Below the pieces are notes generated by a model that ran no database searches, was not told the DNA's origin, and saw only the letters and a list, made by a program, of their open reading frames with translations. This document shows, one piece after another, positions 1-8,154 of a stretch of 52,166 nt of DNA. Within the stretch, counting starts at the first letter, position 1, and each line of letters begins with the position of its first letter. The translations under genes were made by a program, and so were the position numbers. The DNA comes from JAWXUK01 sp044432725. GTDB taxonomy: Bacteria; Bacillota; Clostridia; Oscillospirales; Oscillospiraceae. The stretch covers positions 1 through 52,166 of the forward strand of contig JAWXUL010000018.1 in NCBI GenBank assembly GCA_044432725.1, in the 5' to 3' direction.

Positions 1-1
1 T

Positions 2-211
2 CGAGAATTGTATGACAAACCCAATATCGTTATGATAACTCATGAGCGATTGAATAATATCAAGCAACGCTATGATGCAAATAGTCAGTTTGGCGAACTT
101 ATTATCGCTAATTATGATGTGTATGAACGAAAAAATGAAGAACCAGTCCAAATGGATTTATTCCAATTAACTCAAAAAATGAAAGAGAGTCAACAAGATG
201 AAAATTATTGA
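2..211 (+). CDS. C-terminal end of an unidentified protein (5' partial)
   Basis: The frame is open to the left edge, so only about the last 69 residues are present and the true start lies outside the window. The segment is hydrophilic. Near its end it contains QMDLF, which matches the pentapeptide used by many proteins to bind the DNA polymerase sliding clamp (QL[SD]LF type), followed by a short charged tail. Y-family polymerases and some mobile-element replication proteins end in this way, but nothing else here supports that identity. The next gene starts 14 bases before this one stops, so the two are probably co-translated. I do not recognise the family. Confidence 0.5.
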   Translation, partial: RELYDKPNIVMITHERLNNIKQRYDANSQFGELIIANYDVYERKNEEPVQMDLFQLTQKMKESQQDENY

Positions 212-788
212 ATTTGAAGATTTTTTCTGTGTTTTGAAAGAAAATGCTGAAACTACACCAGAACAAGGTGTCAAACAACAAACCACTGCAAGCAAACAAC
301 AAAGTCCACCTGAGAAGACAGCACCAAAGAAAGATTTGCAACGTGATGCAGAGAATTTCGCCATGCCTGATTCTTTCTTGAAAGCAGCCAAAATTTCTGG
401 AGATATGGAACTAGAAATTCTCAGCAATGCCATGGTTCTCACCAATCGCACCATGACAGTGTTGGAAGTTCTGAATGTTTTGGAAAGTTTGGAAGAAAAA
501 TGCCGCGACTATTACCGTTGCCTCACTGAAAATTTCATGGAAGATGTGGACGAAGCAGGCTGTGACTGTGAATTCTGTCAAATCTGTATGAAAACCAATG
601 ATATGTTCCCTGAATTTTTGAAAGCACTGCAAGAAAATGTGCCTTTGGATCAAGGGTTGACACCAGACTTGGGGTGTGTTTCTCCAGAAATGGTGGAACG
701 CCTACACGATATGGGCTTGTGTCTCAGCGAAATCAACTTCGCCATCATGGACGAAGAAGAAATTTATTTTGGTTCTCCCAAAAGCTAA
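198..788 (+). CDS. Hypothetical protein with a cysteine cluster
   Basis: This 196-residue protein has a Gln/Thr/Lys-rich linker at about residues 17-50 and a helical middle. A cysteine cluster at about residues 120-130 has the pattern C-x-C-x2-C-x2-C (from GCDCEFCQIC), which could bind zinc or an iron-sulfur cluster. The C-terminus is acidic. No signal peptide or membrane segment is seen, so a cytoplasmic location is likely. The start is weakly supported (GAGAG about 8 bases upstream) and overlaps the previous gene. The next gene follows after about 55 bases. I do not recognise the family; the metal-binding idea rests only on cysteine spacing. Confidence 0.65.
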   Translation: MKIIEFEDFFCVLKENAETTPEQGVKQQTTASKQQSPPEKTAPKKDLQRDAENFAMPDSFLKAAKISGDMELEILSNAMVLTNRTMTVLEVLNVLESLEEKCRDYYRCLTENFMEDVDEAGCDCEFCQICMKTNDMFPEFLKALQENVPLDQGLTPDLGCVSPEMVERLHDMGLCLSEINFAIMDEEEIYFGSPKS

Positions 789-843
789 TCTTTCATTGGG
801 TGGGAGGGAGGAGAACATTATTCTTGCAAAGGAGGTGAAAACG

Positions 844-1362
844 ATGCAAAAACAAGAAATTCGTCACAATTTGATTGTCTGGAGTGGCAACCATGTGGGA
901 TTTATCTCATCGAAAAAAGCCACGGTGGATGTGATGTTCAAAAATCAAGAGATTACCCACTGGCTTGAAAAGAAAGGCTATCAGGTGGTCTGGAAAGAAG
1001 GAATTTATCTACGTTTGGTAGATTCTGCACAGCAATTAGGCTCTGAAAACAGCCGTGGAATCAAATCTGTCCGTATTTGGCGTATGAACAAAGAAAGTCC
1101 ATTGGAAGCTCGATTCCAATTTCTGAAAGATTTGCGTGAACTTTATGGCGAGCCTGTCATGGAGAACTATGAATGTATTCTTCAGGATGAAATGGGAACC
1201 GAGAATCTGGAAACCATCTTTGCTCATTTGTCAGGCGAGGAGGCAACGGCTGATTTCGGCTATCCCCTCTCGATTTCTGATGTCATTGAACTTTTTGACG
1301 AAGAAGAAAGCACTTTTTATTACATTGACCGATATCAATTTGAACCAATCGACTTTGTGTGA
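844..1362 (+). CDS. YodL-type domain protein
   Basis: The start at 844 follows a very strong ribosome site (AAAGGAGGTGA at about 830), and I prefer it to longer upstream frames. The protein has 172 residues. The last 40 or so contain PLSISDVIELFDEEES followed by YYIDRYQF, the pattern of the YodL domain, which occurs in small proteins and at the ends of larger polyvalent proteins of conjugative elements and phages. Its biochemical role is unknown. The N-terminal 100 residues form a mixed alpha/beta region (RHNLIVWSGNHVGFIS) that I do not recognise. It lies last in the small cluster upstream of the pilus operon and is followed by a hairpin. Confidence 0.7.
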   Translation: MQKQEIRHNLIVWSGNHVGFISSKKATVDVMFKNQEITHWLEKKGYQVVWKEGIYLRLVDSAQQLGSENSRGIKSVRIWRMNKESPLEARFQFLKDLRELYGEPVMENYECILQDEMGTENLETIFAHLSGEEATADFGYPLSISDVIELFDEEESTFYYIDRYQFEPIDFV

Positions 1363-1375
1363 AAGGTAGAAATTT

Positions 1376-1407
1376 GTTAGGAAAATGTGAGCTTCGCTTT
1401 TCTTAAC
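1376..1407 (+). terminator. Hairpin after the YodL gene, possible weak terminator
   Basis: GTTAGGAAAA pairs with TTTTCTTAAC (one G-U pair), with a small inner AGC/GCT stem. It starts 14 bases after the stop codon. The T-run lies inside the stem rather than after it, so termination is plausible but not certain. Confidence 0.4.
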
Positions 1408-1411
1408 CCCA

Positions 1412-1443
1412 TGTACACGATAGAAAATGTACACGATAGAAAA
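1412..1443 (+). repeat. Tandem 16-bp direct repeat (TGTACACGATAGAAAA x2)
   Basis: Two perfect, directly adjacent copies of a 16-bp unit lie 78 bases upstream of the pilin start. Each copy contains the palindrome TGTACA. The position between a hairpin and the first pilus gene suggests a regulator-binding site, but no regulator is identified. Confidence 0.75.
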
Positions 1444-1520
1444 CGTTGTTAAAATCGGTGTATTCTATCAAAAACAACAACAATTATTAATACTTTATAT
1501 TTTGAAAGAGGTAACTAACT

Positions 1521-1742
1521 ATGAAAAACTTTATGAATAAAATGGCGATTTCCGTCCAAACTCGTGCAAACGTGGCACTTTCTAACCAAAAAGGTGACCA
1601 AAACCTTGGGAGCGCCATCCAGATCCTCATAGCCGTCGTGATTGGCGCTTTGTTGCTTGCTGGTCTCTACACTTTGTTTGACGAAGTGGTGCTACCAACT
1701 GTCACTGCTCGTGTGCAAGGAATGTTTGATTACGCTGGATAA
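1521..1742 (+). CDS. Flp-like pilin, DUF6133 type
   Basis: This 73-residue protein has a short basic leader, then QNLG followed by SAIQILIAVVIGALLLAGLY, one hydrophobic helix, and ends VQGMFDYAG. The layout matches small Flp/TadE-type pilins found with conjugation genes in Clostridia (DUF6133). Cleavage by the peptidase encoded next is expected after the Gly at about residue 31, but there is no Glu at +5 of the mature part, so this is a divergent site. The helix would drive both membrane insertion and pilus packing. The ribosome site GAAAGAGG lies about 10 bases upstream. It is the first gene of the pilus operon, which fits a highly expressed major subunit. Confidence 0.8.
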   Translation: MKNFMNKMAISVQTRANVALSNQKGDQNLGSAIQILIAVVIGALLLAGLYTLFDEVVLPTVTARVQGMFDYAG

Positions 1743-1743
1743 T

Positions 1744-2139
1744 TTGTCTTTTTTGTTTCTTTGTTGCTTGCTTTTTGCCAGTATTTCTGATTTGAAGAGC
1801 AGAATCATCCCAAATTTCATCCCATTGTCTATTTTTATACTTGCATTACCCAACTTCCACATCTTAGGTGTATTTTTAGCGCTACCTTTTCTAGTGTCTG
1901 CCATGGTGGACCCAGAGAAGGTAGGGGGTGGGGATATCAAACTGACAGCAAGCATCGGTGCATTTTTAGGGTGGAATCAAGGTCTTATCGCCTTGATTTC
2001 TTCCCTTTCTGCCGTGATTTTCTTAAATCTCAGCATTAATTTTTTGAAAAACCGTGGGACGACTTCCTCTTTTACTGGGATGTCTGTACCCTTAGCACCC
2101 TATTTAATGTTGGGTGTGATAACTTCTTACTTTTATTAA
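1744..2139 (+). CDS. A24-family prepilin peptidase (TadV/CpaA-like)
   Basis: This is an aspartic membrane protease that trims the leader of Flp-type pilins. Both catalytic aspartates are visible: D in SDLKSRIIPN (about residue 16) and D in GGGDIKL (about residue 64). Several hydrophobic helices surround them. At about 131 residues it is compact compared with usual TadV proteins. The start is uncertain: no ATG fits, so a TTG directly after the pilin stop (translational coupling) is chosen; TTG at 1726 or a CTG at 1735 are alternatives. It immediately follows its presumed substrate gene. The family call is firm; the exact N-terminus is not. Confidence 0.8.
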   Translation: MSFLFLCCLLFASISDLKSRIIPNFIPLSIFILALPNFHILGVFLALPFLVSAMVDPEKVGGGDIKLTASIGAFLGWNQGLIALISSLSAVIFLNLSINFLKNRGTTSSFTGMSVPLAPYLMLGVITSYFY

Positions 2140-2157
2140 CTTTGGAGGATTTTTTAT

Positions 2158-2271
2158 ATGAAAAAATTTGGTAAACTTTGTGTGTTGGCAACTTGTGTTG
2201 CAGGTTGTGTTTATGTTGCGAAAAATATGGAAGAAATCAAATTCCATTTGTCGGCAACCGAAACTGAATAA
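2158..2271 (+). CDS. Very small putative lipoprotein (37 aa)
   Basis: The start at 2158 follows TTTGGAGGATTT, a strong ribosome site. The protein starts MKKFGKLCVLATCVAGC, a basic leader and hydrophobic stretch ending in a lipobox-like VAGC, so the Cys at about residue 17 could be lipidated. About 20 charged residues follow. Small leader-bearing proteins like this are often missed by gene callers. It lies between the prepilin peptidase and the cpaB-like gene and is closed by two hairpins. It might be a minor pilus component or an entry protein. The function is not recognised. Confidence 0.65.
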   Translation: MKKFGKLCVLATCVAGCVYVAKNMEEIKFHLSATETE

Positions 2272-2275
2272 AAGC

Positions 2276-2298
2276 AGTGGAACTTTTAGAGTTCCACT
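2276..2298 (+). other. Perfect 8-bp hairpin (AGTGGAAC / GTTCCACT)
   Basis: The arms at 2276-2283 and 2291-2298 are perfectly complementary around a 7-base loop, starting 4 bases after the small lipoprotein stop. No T-run follows, so it may protect the 3' end of the upstream message rather than terminate it. Confidence 0.5.
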
Positions 2299-2325
2299 TC
2301 GCTAAATAACTAATGTAACATGATC

Positions 2326-2362
2326 CAGTCCCTCTAGTTTCGGCTAGTGGGACTGAATTTTT
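2326..2362 (+). terminator. Intrinsic terminator between the lipoprotein and cpaB-like genes
   Basis: CAGTCCC-T-CTAG pairs with CTAG-T-GGGACTG (only T/T mismatched) around TTTCGG, followed by AATTTTT. It lies just 11 bases before the cpaB-like start, and its T-run touches the ribosome site. It could therefore set the pilin-to-machinery expression ratio by partial read-through. Confidence 0.6.
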
Positions 2363-2372
2363 GGAGGATTTT

Positions 2373-3487
2373 ATGAATTTATTAAAAAATAGAACGGTGC
2401 TAGGCATCATCTGTATCACCTTGTCCTTGATGATTTGCTTTGCACCCCAGGGCACCCTCTCTTTTTACTTCGCAAAAATTCACCTTGTGATTACTCTGTT
2501 CAGGGGCAAGGAAATGGCACAAAAAACAGAAATTGTGCGAGTTACTACGGCTATTCAGACAGGGCAAGCCATCACAAAAGACATGGTGACAGTGATGGAG
2601 GTGGGTGGCTATAATTTACCAGAAACGGTAATCAAAAATACGGAAACAGTCATTGGTAGCTACGCCTTGGCAGATTTTTCAGCTGGAGATTATATCCTTG
2701 CCGAAAAAGTATCTGACAGTTTGCAAGCTGAAAATGCATATTTATATCATTTAGACGGCACTCAGCATAGAATTACCACCAAAATTCCCTGATTTTATTT
2801 TTTGCCAACGGTTTATCTGGTAAATTACAGAGTGGTGACATTATTTCCATCATTACACCAAATTTCAGAGATGGTGGTGAAACCATCATTCCACCAGAAC
2901 TCAAATATGTGGAAGTGATTTCTGTGACCACAAAAACAGGGGAAGATGCCAATTTACAATCTGAACCAGATCGTGAAGATGAATCTGCTGCTTTACCATC
3001 CACCGTCACATTACTGGTGAATGACTTGCAAAGTCGCTACATCGCCGAGTTAGAATCTGAGAGTGATGTTCACATGGTCTTGGTGTTCCGTGGGGAACGA
3101 GAAGATGCTCAAGTGTTTTTGGATGCCCAAGCAGCCTATTTGTTGCAATTAGAAGAACGAGAAGGCTTTTATTTGGATGAAGAAACAGGGGAATGGTTGG
3201 AAATTCCAGAGGGATTCTATTACGATGAAGAATCTAAAACTCTGATGCGTTTACCCGAAGGTTTCCAATACGACAAAACCACTGGCACATTAGTACCTGT
3301 GGTAAACACGGACGTTAATTCCTCCTTGTCAGCACCAGATGTTGTGGTGACTCGACCTGAAGAATCCACAAAAGACAGTGATGAAAAGGAAGTCGATGAA
3401 GAAAAGGGTCAGGAATCCGAGGATTCAGAACCAGAAAAGGAGGGCGATGACGTGACTAAACCAGATGAAAGCGAGGGTGCAACCTGA
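2373..3487 (+). pseudogene. cpaB: CpaB/RcpC-like pilus assembly protein (SAF domain), frameshifted
   Basis: The first part (2373-2792) has an N-terminal membrane helix and a SAF-type domain (QTGQAITKDMVTVMEV, then VIGSYALADFSAGDYIL). It stops at TGA 2790. The -1 frame carries straight on (FANGLSGKLQSGDIISIITP, then KYVEVISVTTKTG) to 3487, exactly as a CpaB protein should. One base appears to be missing near the CCC at 2787-2789. The C-terminal half has three copies of a GFxxDxxT/S-type motif (from about 3165 to 3300) and then a long acidic tail. CpaB proteins help organise the Tad machine; in Gram-positives the partner is unclear. TGA overlaps the next start. It could be true decay, a sequence error, or less likely programmed -1 frameshifting. 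Confidence 0.75.
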
Positions 3488-4299
3488 TGAATATTCTCAA
3501 AAACTCGATTTTCTCTCGTTTTGGGGATGACGAAGATGAAATTTACGAAGGAGGACTGGTGGGAGGGATTCTCTGTGTTTGGGGGAGTCCTTCCAGTGGC
3601 AAGTCCATTGTAGCTGCAAAAATTGCAAAATATCTTGCAGACCGTAGAAAAGATACCGTGTTGGTGTTGTGTGACACTGCAGCCCCTATGCTCCCATGCC
3701 TCCTCGCACCACAAGAATTGGATGTGGAAAAATCAATGGGAGCCATCTTGTCAGCGACCCACGTCACTCCCCCACTGGTGGAACACAACATGATGACGTT
3801 GAAGAATAACCCACATTTGAGCATCGTTGGAATGTTAAAAGGGGAAAACGAATACACTTATGCCCCATATGGACGTGTGCAAGCAGAGGAATTACTGGAT
3901 TGTCTCCGTGAAATTGCCCCTTATGTGATTGTAGATTGTTCTTCTTATATCGCAAACGATGTGCTTTCTGCCGTTGCCTTGATGGATTGTGATTCAGCGA
4001 TTCGTCTTGTAAACTGTGACTTAAAATCTATTTCTTATCTCTCAAGTCAACTTCCTTTGTTACAAAACAGTGGATTTGATATGGAAAAGCAATACAAAGT
4101 GGCTGGAAATGTGAAACCACAGCAAGGAACCAATCAAATGGCAGGTGCGTTAGGCAGTTTGTCTTTTCAAATCCCTTATTCTGAAGAAGTGGAAACCCAG
4201 TATCTTTCTGGGGCACTTCTTTCGGAGTTAACGCTAAAGAGTAGCCGAGGTTTTCGTGCTGAAATCAAAAAAATTGTAAATGAGGTGTTCGATATATGA
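3487..4299 (+). CDS. tadZ: TadZ/CpaE-like ParA-family ATPase
   Basis: This 270-residue protein has a P-loop GSPSSGKS at residues 33-40 and a later hydrophobic strand ending in Asp and Cys (APYVIVDCSSYI), matching the MinD/ParA-like fold of TadZ. TadZ proteins place the Tad pilus machine at a cell site. The P-loop lacks the ParA-type signature Lys near its start, as is common in TadZ. The start codon overlaps the upstream stop (TGATG), and its own stop overlaps tadA (ATGA), so the three genes are translationally coupled. An unusual acidic loop precedes the P-loop (residues 14-20). Identity is inferred mainly from the operon. Confidence 0.75.
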   Translation: MNILKNSIFSRFGDDEDEIYEGGLVGGILCVWGSPSSGKSIVAAKIAKYLADRRKDTVLVLCDTAAPMLPCLLAPQELDVEKSMGAILSATHVTPPLVEHNMMTLKNNPHLSIVGMLKGENEYTYAPYGRVQAEELLDCLREIAPYVIVDCSSYIANDVLSAVALMDCDSAIRLVNCDLKSISYLSSQLPLLQNSGFDMEKQYKVAGNVKPQQGTNQMAGALGSLSFQIPYSEEVETQYLSGALLSELTLKSSRGFRAEIKKIVNEVFDI

Positions 4300-6338
4300 G
4301 TTTAGGTGATCGCAGAAGAAATTCTCTTTTTGGAGATAATCTGGCTGAAGATGAGGATTCGGAAGAAGAAATGGAACCGTTGGACTCCAGATTTATCATT
4401 GAACCACGAGAACCAGTGGCGAATCAGGGGAATGGCTTGTTCTCTGAAGAATCTACTTCACAAGGTCGTAAAAAGAAAAAGCAACCCAAAAAGAAACCTG
4501 TTCCTGTGGAAGAGGTAGACGATGAAGATTGGGAAGAATCAGAAAATAATCAACCTGAAGAGGATGATTTAAACACTGGTTGGCAACCCCAACGTAATCG
4601 ACAAACAGTGGTGGAAGAGGAAAAAACAAAAATTCCTCTGAGTCAAGATCCTCGTTTCATTGAAGAAATGGGACCTCGCAGGGACTGGGGAAATGAAAAA
4701 GGCACGAAAGAAAAGAAAAAAAGCAAGAAAAAGAAATCAGAGGATGAAGATTGGGGAAGCCCCCCAGTGTATGGAGATCAAAATTATTTGGTGGAAAAAC
4801 GGAGTGAACTCTCACCTCCCCCAGAAGATAGAGAGGAAGAGGAGGAAGATTGGGAAGAAGAGGAAGAAGAATCTATTCCTGAACCAGTCAAAGAGTCCAA
4901 ACCTCTACCAAAACCTCTTCCCAGACCACCTAAACCACGGCAAGCTACGGAAGAACCTCCCCTGATGCAAGGAAAACCACGTCCTGACCTTGGAAAATTA
5001 GACCGAAAGCACGATATTTTCTTTCAAGGCAAAGAGCCTCAAGAATTTAGAACTGTCCTTAATGATGTACAAGAATTCATTTCCACCAACTACGCACAGC
5101 TGATTACTGAAAATCCAGATGACTCTAAGGAACAGATGAAACGGTACATTTCCAAGTACATTCTGGATAAAAAAGTGATTGTAGAAGGCAGAACTACCGA
5201 AGAATTGTTGGAAGAACTGTATGTGGAGATGGCAGAATACGGATTCTTGACCAAATATGTCTTCGGAACTGGGATTGAGGAAATCGACATCAACGCATGG
5301 AATGATATTGAAATCCAATATTCTGGAGGGAAAACAGCCAAATTGCAAGAACATTTTGACTCCCCAGAACACGCCATCAACGTCATTCGCCGAATGCTAC
5401 AGTCGGCTGGCATTGTGTTAGATAACTCACAGCCTGTGGTTCTGGGGCATTTAAGCAAAAATATTCGTATTGCTGTGATGAAAACCCCTATTGTAGACGA
5501 AGATGTAGGGATTTCAGCATCTATTCGTATCGTAAATCCTCAATCTCTGACAAAAAAAGACTTTGTAAACGGTGGCACTGCAACGGAAAAGATGCTAGAC
5601 TTCCTCACCACTTGTGTCCGATATGGAGTGTCTGTCTGTGTAGCAGGTGCTACATCTAGTGGTAAAACTACAGTTCTGGGCTGGCTATTGACCACAATTC
5701 CAGACTTCAAACGTGTGTATACTATCGAAAGTGGTTCCCGTGAGCTAGATTTGGTGAAGTATGACGAGGATGGCTATGTGTGTAACTCTGTGATTCATAC
5801 CTTAACACGAGATAGTGACAATGACAAGCAAAAAGTGGATCAAATCGCATTGCTTGATGTGGCTCTCCGATTTAACCCAGATATTGTGGTTGTTGGTGAG
5901 ATGCGTGGACCAGAAGCCAATGCCGCACAGGAAGCAGCTAGAACAGGTGTAGCAGTGCTGACCACCATCCATGCCAACTCTGCACGAGCAACCTATGCCC
6001 GTATGATTTCACTTTGTAAACGTGCTGTGGATATGGGTGATGAAACCCTCTATCAATATGTGACAGAAGCCTATTCCATTGTGGTTTTCTGCAAGCAACT
6101 GGAAAACGGTTCTCGTAGAATGATGGAAATAATGGAATGTGTCATCGAAAAGGACGGAAATCGTGTATATCGTACACTTTTTCAGTATATTATCACAGAA
6201 AACAGTATAGAAGATGGTAAATTTATCATCGAAGGCGAACACAAGCAGGTGAATTCTGTCTCACAACAACTGGCGAAACGATTCTTAGAAAATGGGATGC
6301 CAGTAAGTGAAATCAAACAATGGACTGAGGTGAGTTAA
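4296..6338 (+). CDS. tadA: TadA/CpaF secretion ATPase with a long charged N-terminal extension
   Basis: This type II/IV secretion ATPase would drive Flp pilus assembly. The catalytic part starts near residue 240. Walker A is GATSSGKTT at 451-459, a conserved DIVVVGEMRG (Walker B region) starts near 529, and a His-box follows (VLTTIHANSARA). At 680 residues it is about 230-250 longer than usual: the N-terminal region is low complexity, rich in Glu, Asp, Lys and Pro (for example EEEEEDWEEEEEES), and probably disordered. The unusual N-terminus might dock to TadZ or CpaB, whose C-terminus is also acidic. The start overlaps tadZ by 4 bases, and its stop overlaps the tadB start by one base. Confidence 0.92.
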   Translation: MSLGDRRRNSLFGDNLAEDEDSEEEMEPLDSRFIIEPREPVANQGNGLFSEESTSQGRKKKKQPKKKPVPVEEVDDEDWEESENNQPEEDDLNTGWQPQRNRQTVVEEEKTKIPLSQDPRFIEEMGPRRDWGNEKGTKEKKKSKKKKSEDEDWGSPPVYGDQNYLVEKRSELSPPPEDREEEEEDWEEEEEESIPEPVKESKPLPKPLPRPPKPRQATEEPPLMQGKPRPDLGKLDRKHDIFFQGKEPQEFRTVLNDVQEFISTNYAQLITENPDDSKEQMKRYISKYILDKKVIVEGRTTEELLEELYVEMAEYGFLTKYVFGTGIEEIDINAWNDIEIQYSGGKTAKLQEHFDSPEHAINVIRRMLQSAGIVLDNSQPVVLGHLSKNIRIAVMKTPIVDEDVGISASIRIVNPQSLTKKDFVNGGTATEKMLDFLTTCVRYGVSVCVAGATSSGKTTVLGWLLTTIPDFKRVYTIESGSRELDLVKYDEDGYVCNSVIHTLTRDSDNDKQKVDQIALLDVALRFNPDIVVVGEMRGPEANAAQEAARTGVAVLTTIHANSARATYARMISLCKRAVDMGDETLYQYVTEAYSIVVFCKQLENGSRRMMEIMECVIEKDGNRVYRTLFQYIITENSIEDGKFIIEGEHKQVNSVSQQLAKRFLENGMPVSEIKQWTEVS

Positions 6339-7267
6339 TGAATGCTATCTTATTACTAGCCACTTTTGGCTTTATCACAGGTTTTTTCTGTCTATTAGGC
6401 ATTTCTCCCACGGAGTTTACAGAAGGCATCTTTGGTGGAATGCTTGACAAACCCACTGGACTCCGAGGAAAAATCAACCACAACACCAAGCGAAAAAAGG
6501 ATAATTTCTTGGTGCGTGAGATTCGAGAAGTGCAAGGGATTTTGAGAATCACAGGTCGAGGGCATCAATTCCCTTTTCTTTGTGCTACTTCCCTATTCTG
6601 TTTCTTTTTAGGGGGAAGTTTGGCTCTTTTAATGGCAAACTGGTTCTTAGTTCCTGTACTTGCTATTGGTTTTATGTTCCTCCCCTTTTGGTATGTCAAA
6701 TTAACCCAAACCCACTTCAAACGAGATTTAGCAAACCAACTGGAAACAGCACTTTCTGTCATTACTTCGGCTTATTTACGGTCTGAAAATATCGTCACAG
6801 CCGTAGAAGAGAACATTATGTACCTGAATAATCCAGTCCTTTCCGTATTTCAGGGATTTTTGAACCAAACCAAAATGGTGAATCCAGATGTGACCAAAGC
6901 ATTGAAGGACATCCGTGGAGGTTTGGAAAACTCTGTCTTTCAGGAATGGATTGATGCACTGATTTTGTGTCAGCATGACCGAAATCTGAAATCCACACTA
7001 ACACCCATCGTGTCGAAACTCTCGGATATGCGTGTGGTGAATGCAGAACTCGATTTGCTCATCACTGCACCTCGTCAAGAATATATGACCATGGTGGTGT
7101 TATTAGTTTCCAATATCCCTTTGTTGTATTTCTTGAACTACAACTGGTATCACACTTTGATGTTCACTTTTTTAGGAAAAATCATTCTAGCGATCTGTGC
7201 CAGCATCATCTTTTTGTCGGCAGCTCGTGTGATTAAAGTGACAAAACCAATCGAATATAGGAGGTAA
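6338..7267 (+). CDS. tadB: TadB-like inner-membrane pilus platform protein
   Basis: This 309-residue protein has an N-terminal helix, a helix pair at about residues 75-112 (FLCATSLFCFFLGGS, then LVPVLAIGFMFLPFW), a T2SS-F type cytoplasmic helical domain (about 125-235) and C-terminal helices. TadB and TadC form the membrane platform on which TadA acts. It starts at the overlapping TAATG of tadA and is followed after 5 bases by tadC. Sequence motifs are weak in this family, so the call leans on size, topology and its place between TadA and TadC. Confidence 0.82.
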   Translation: MNAILLLATFGFITGFFCLLGISPTEFTEGIFGGMLDKPTGLRGKINHNTKRKKDNFLVREIREVQGILRITGRGHQFPFLCATSLFCFFLGGSLALLMANWFLVPVLAIGFMFLPFWYVKLTQTHFKRDLANQLETALSVITSAYLRSENIVTAVEENIMYLNNPVLSVFQGFLNQTKMVNPDVTKALKDIRGGLENSVFQEWIDALILCQHDRNLKSTLTPIVSKLSDMRVVNAELDLLITAPRQEYMTMVVLLVSNIPLLYFLNYNWYHTLMFTFLGKIILAICASIIFLSAARVIKVTKPIEYRR

Positions 7268-7272
7268 ACCTG

Positions 7273-8145
7273 ATGATTTTATTATGTACGTTACTTTTCG
7301 CAGTGTTTACAGCCTGTGGATTGTTTTTATTAATTGCCGATTTGATTCAAATGCCCACACTTGCCACAGAAAAAGCATTGATTCTAGCCACCAATACCAC
7401 CAAAAAGGATCTCAACATGGAGGTTTTAGTGGGTGACTTGGCGACCAAGTGTGAAAAATTTGTGAAAATCCAAGAATTTAAGCGAGCAAGACTCTTTTGT
7501 GCTTTGAATGCAGCAGGTATCCCGCAAAGTCCAGAAGAATATGTTGCCTCTTGTATCTTAAAAGGTGGTTTGATAGGTCTTCTCTCCATTCCTTGTTTGT
7601 TTTTGCTCCCCATCATTTCTCCCTTTTTCCTCGTGTTAGGGATTATGATTTACTTCAAAGAGGTAGGCAAAGCTGACAAGTTATTGGAAGAAAAAAGAGA
7701 AAAAATAGAGGTGCAACTCCCTCGATTTGCCGCCACCATCGCACAAGAGTTGCAAAATAGCCGTGATATTCTTGCTATCATTGAACGATTCAAAAAGAGT
7801 GCCAATGACACCTTTGCTGATGAATTAGATATTTTGACGGCAGATATGAGGTCTGCAAGCTACGAAACAGCACTGGCACGGTCACAAACTCGCATCAATT
7901 CTCCAATGTTTGTGGATATTATGCAAGGTTTGACTGCCGTTCTTCGTGGTGACGATGGGAAAGTGTATTTCCAAATGCTCGCACATGACTTCAAACAGCT
8001 GGAATTACAGAAACTGAAAGCCGAAGCAATGAAAATTCCACCAAAAATTAGAAAACTATCATTCTCTATTATGGTTTGTTTACTTTTAGTCTATCTAACC
8101 ATTATTGTGTACGAAATCATTCGTTCCATGGGCTCAATGTTTTAG
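7273..8145 (+). CDS. tadC: TadC-like membrane pilus platform protein
   Basis: This 290-residue T2SS-F-like protein has an N-terminal helix, a helix pair near residues 95-130, the cytoplasmic domain with LPRFAATIAQELQNSRDIL (about 150-170, the typical TadC-like stretch), and a C-terminal helix. The ribosome site GGAGG overlaps the tadB stop region, so expression is coupled. It is the second half of the TadB/TadC platform. The family call is good; assignment as C rather than B rests on gene order. Confidence 0.82.
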   Translation: MILLCTLLFAVFTACGLFLLIADLIQMPTLATEKALILATNTTKKDLNMEVLVGDLATKCEKFVKIQEFKRARLFCALNAAGIPQSPEEYVASCILKGGLIGLLSIPCLFLLPIISPFFLVLGIMIYFKEVGKADKLLEEKREKIEVQLPRFAATIAQELQNSRDILAIIERFKKSANDTFADELDILTADMRSASYETALARSQTRINSPMFVDIMQGLTAVLRGDDGKVYFQMLAHDFKQLELQKLKAEAMKIPPKIRKLSFSIMVCLLLVYLTIIVYEIIRSMGSMF

Positions 8146-8154
8146 GAGGGAGTT

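Noticed and set aside
1642..1742. Upstream extension of the prepilin peptidase frame across the pilin gene
   Set aside because: The extension overlaps the pilin in another frame and has no ribosome site.
2784..2800. Programmed -1 frameshift in cpaB
   Set aside because: The bases before the shift do not form a standard slippery heptamer in frame and no stimulatory hairpin is clear, so a lost base is preferred.
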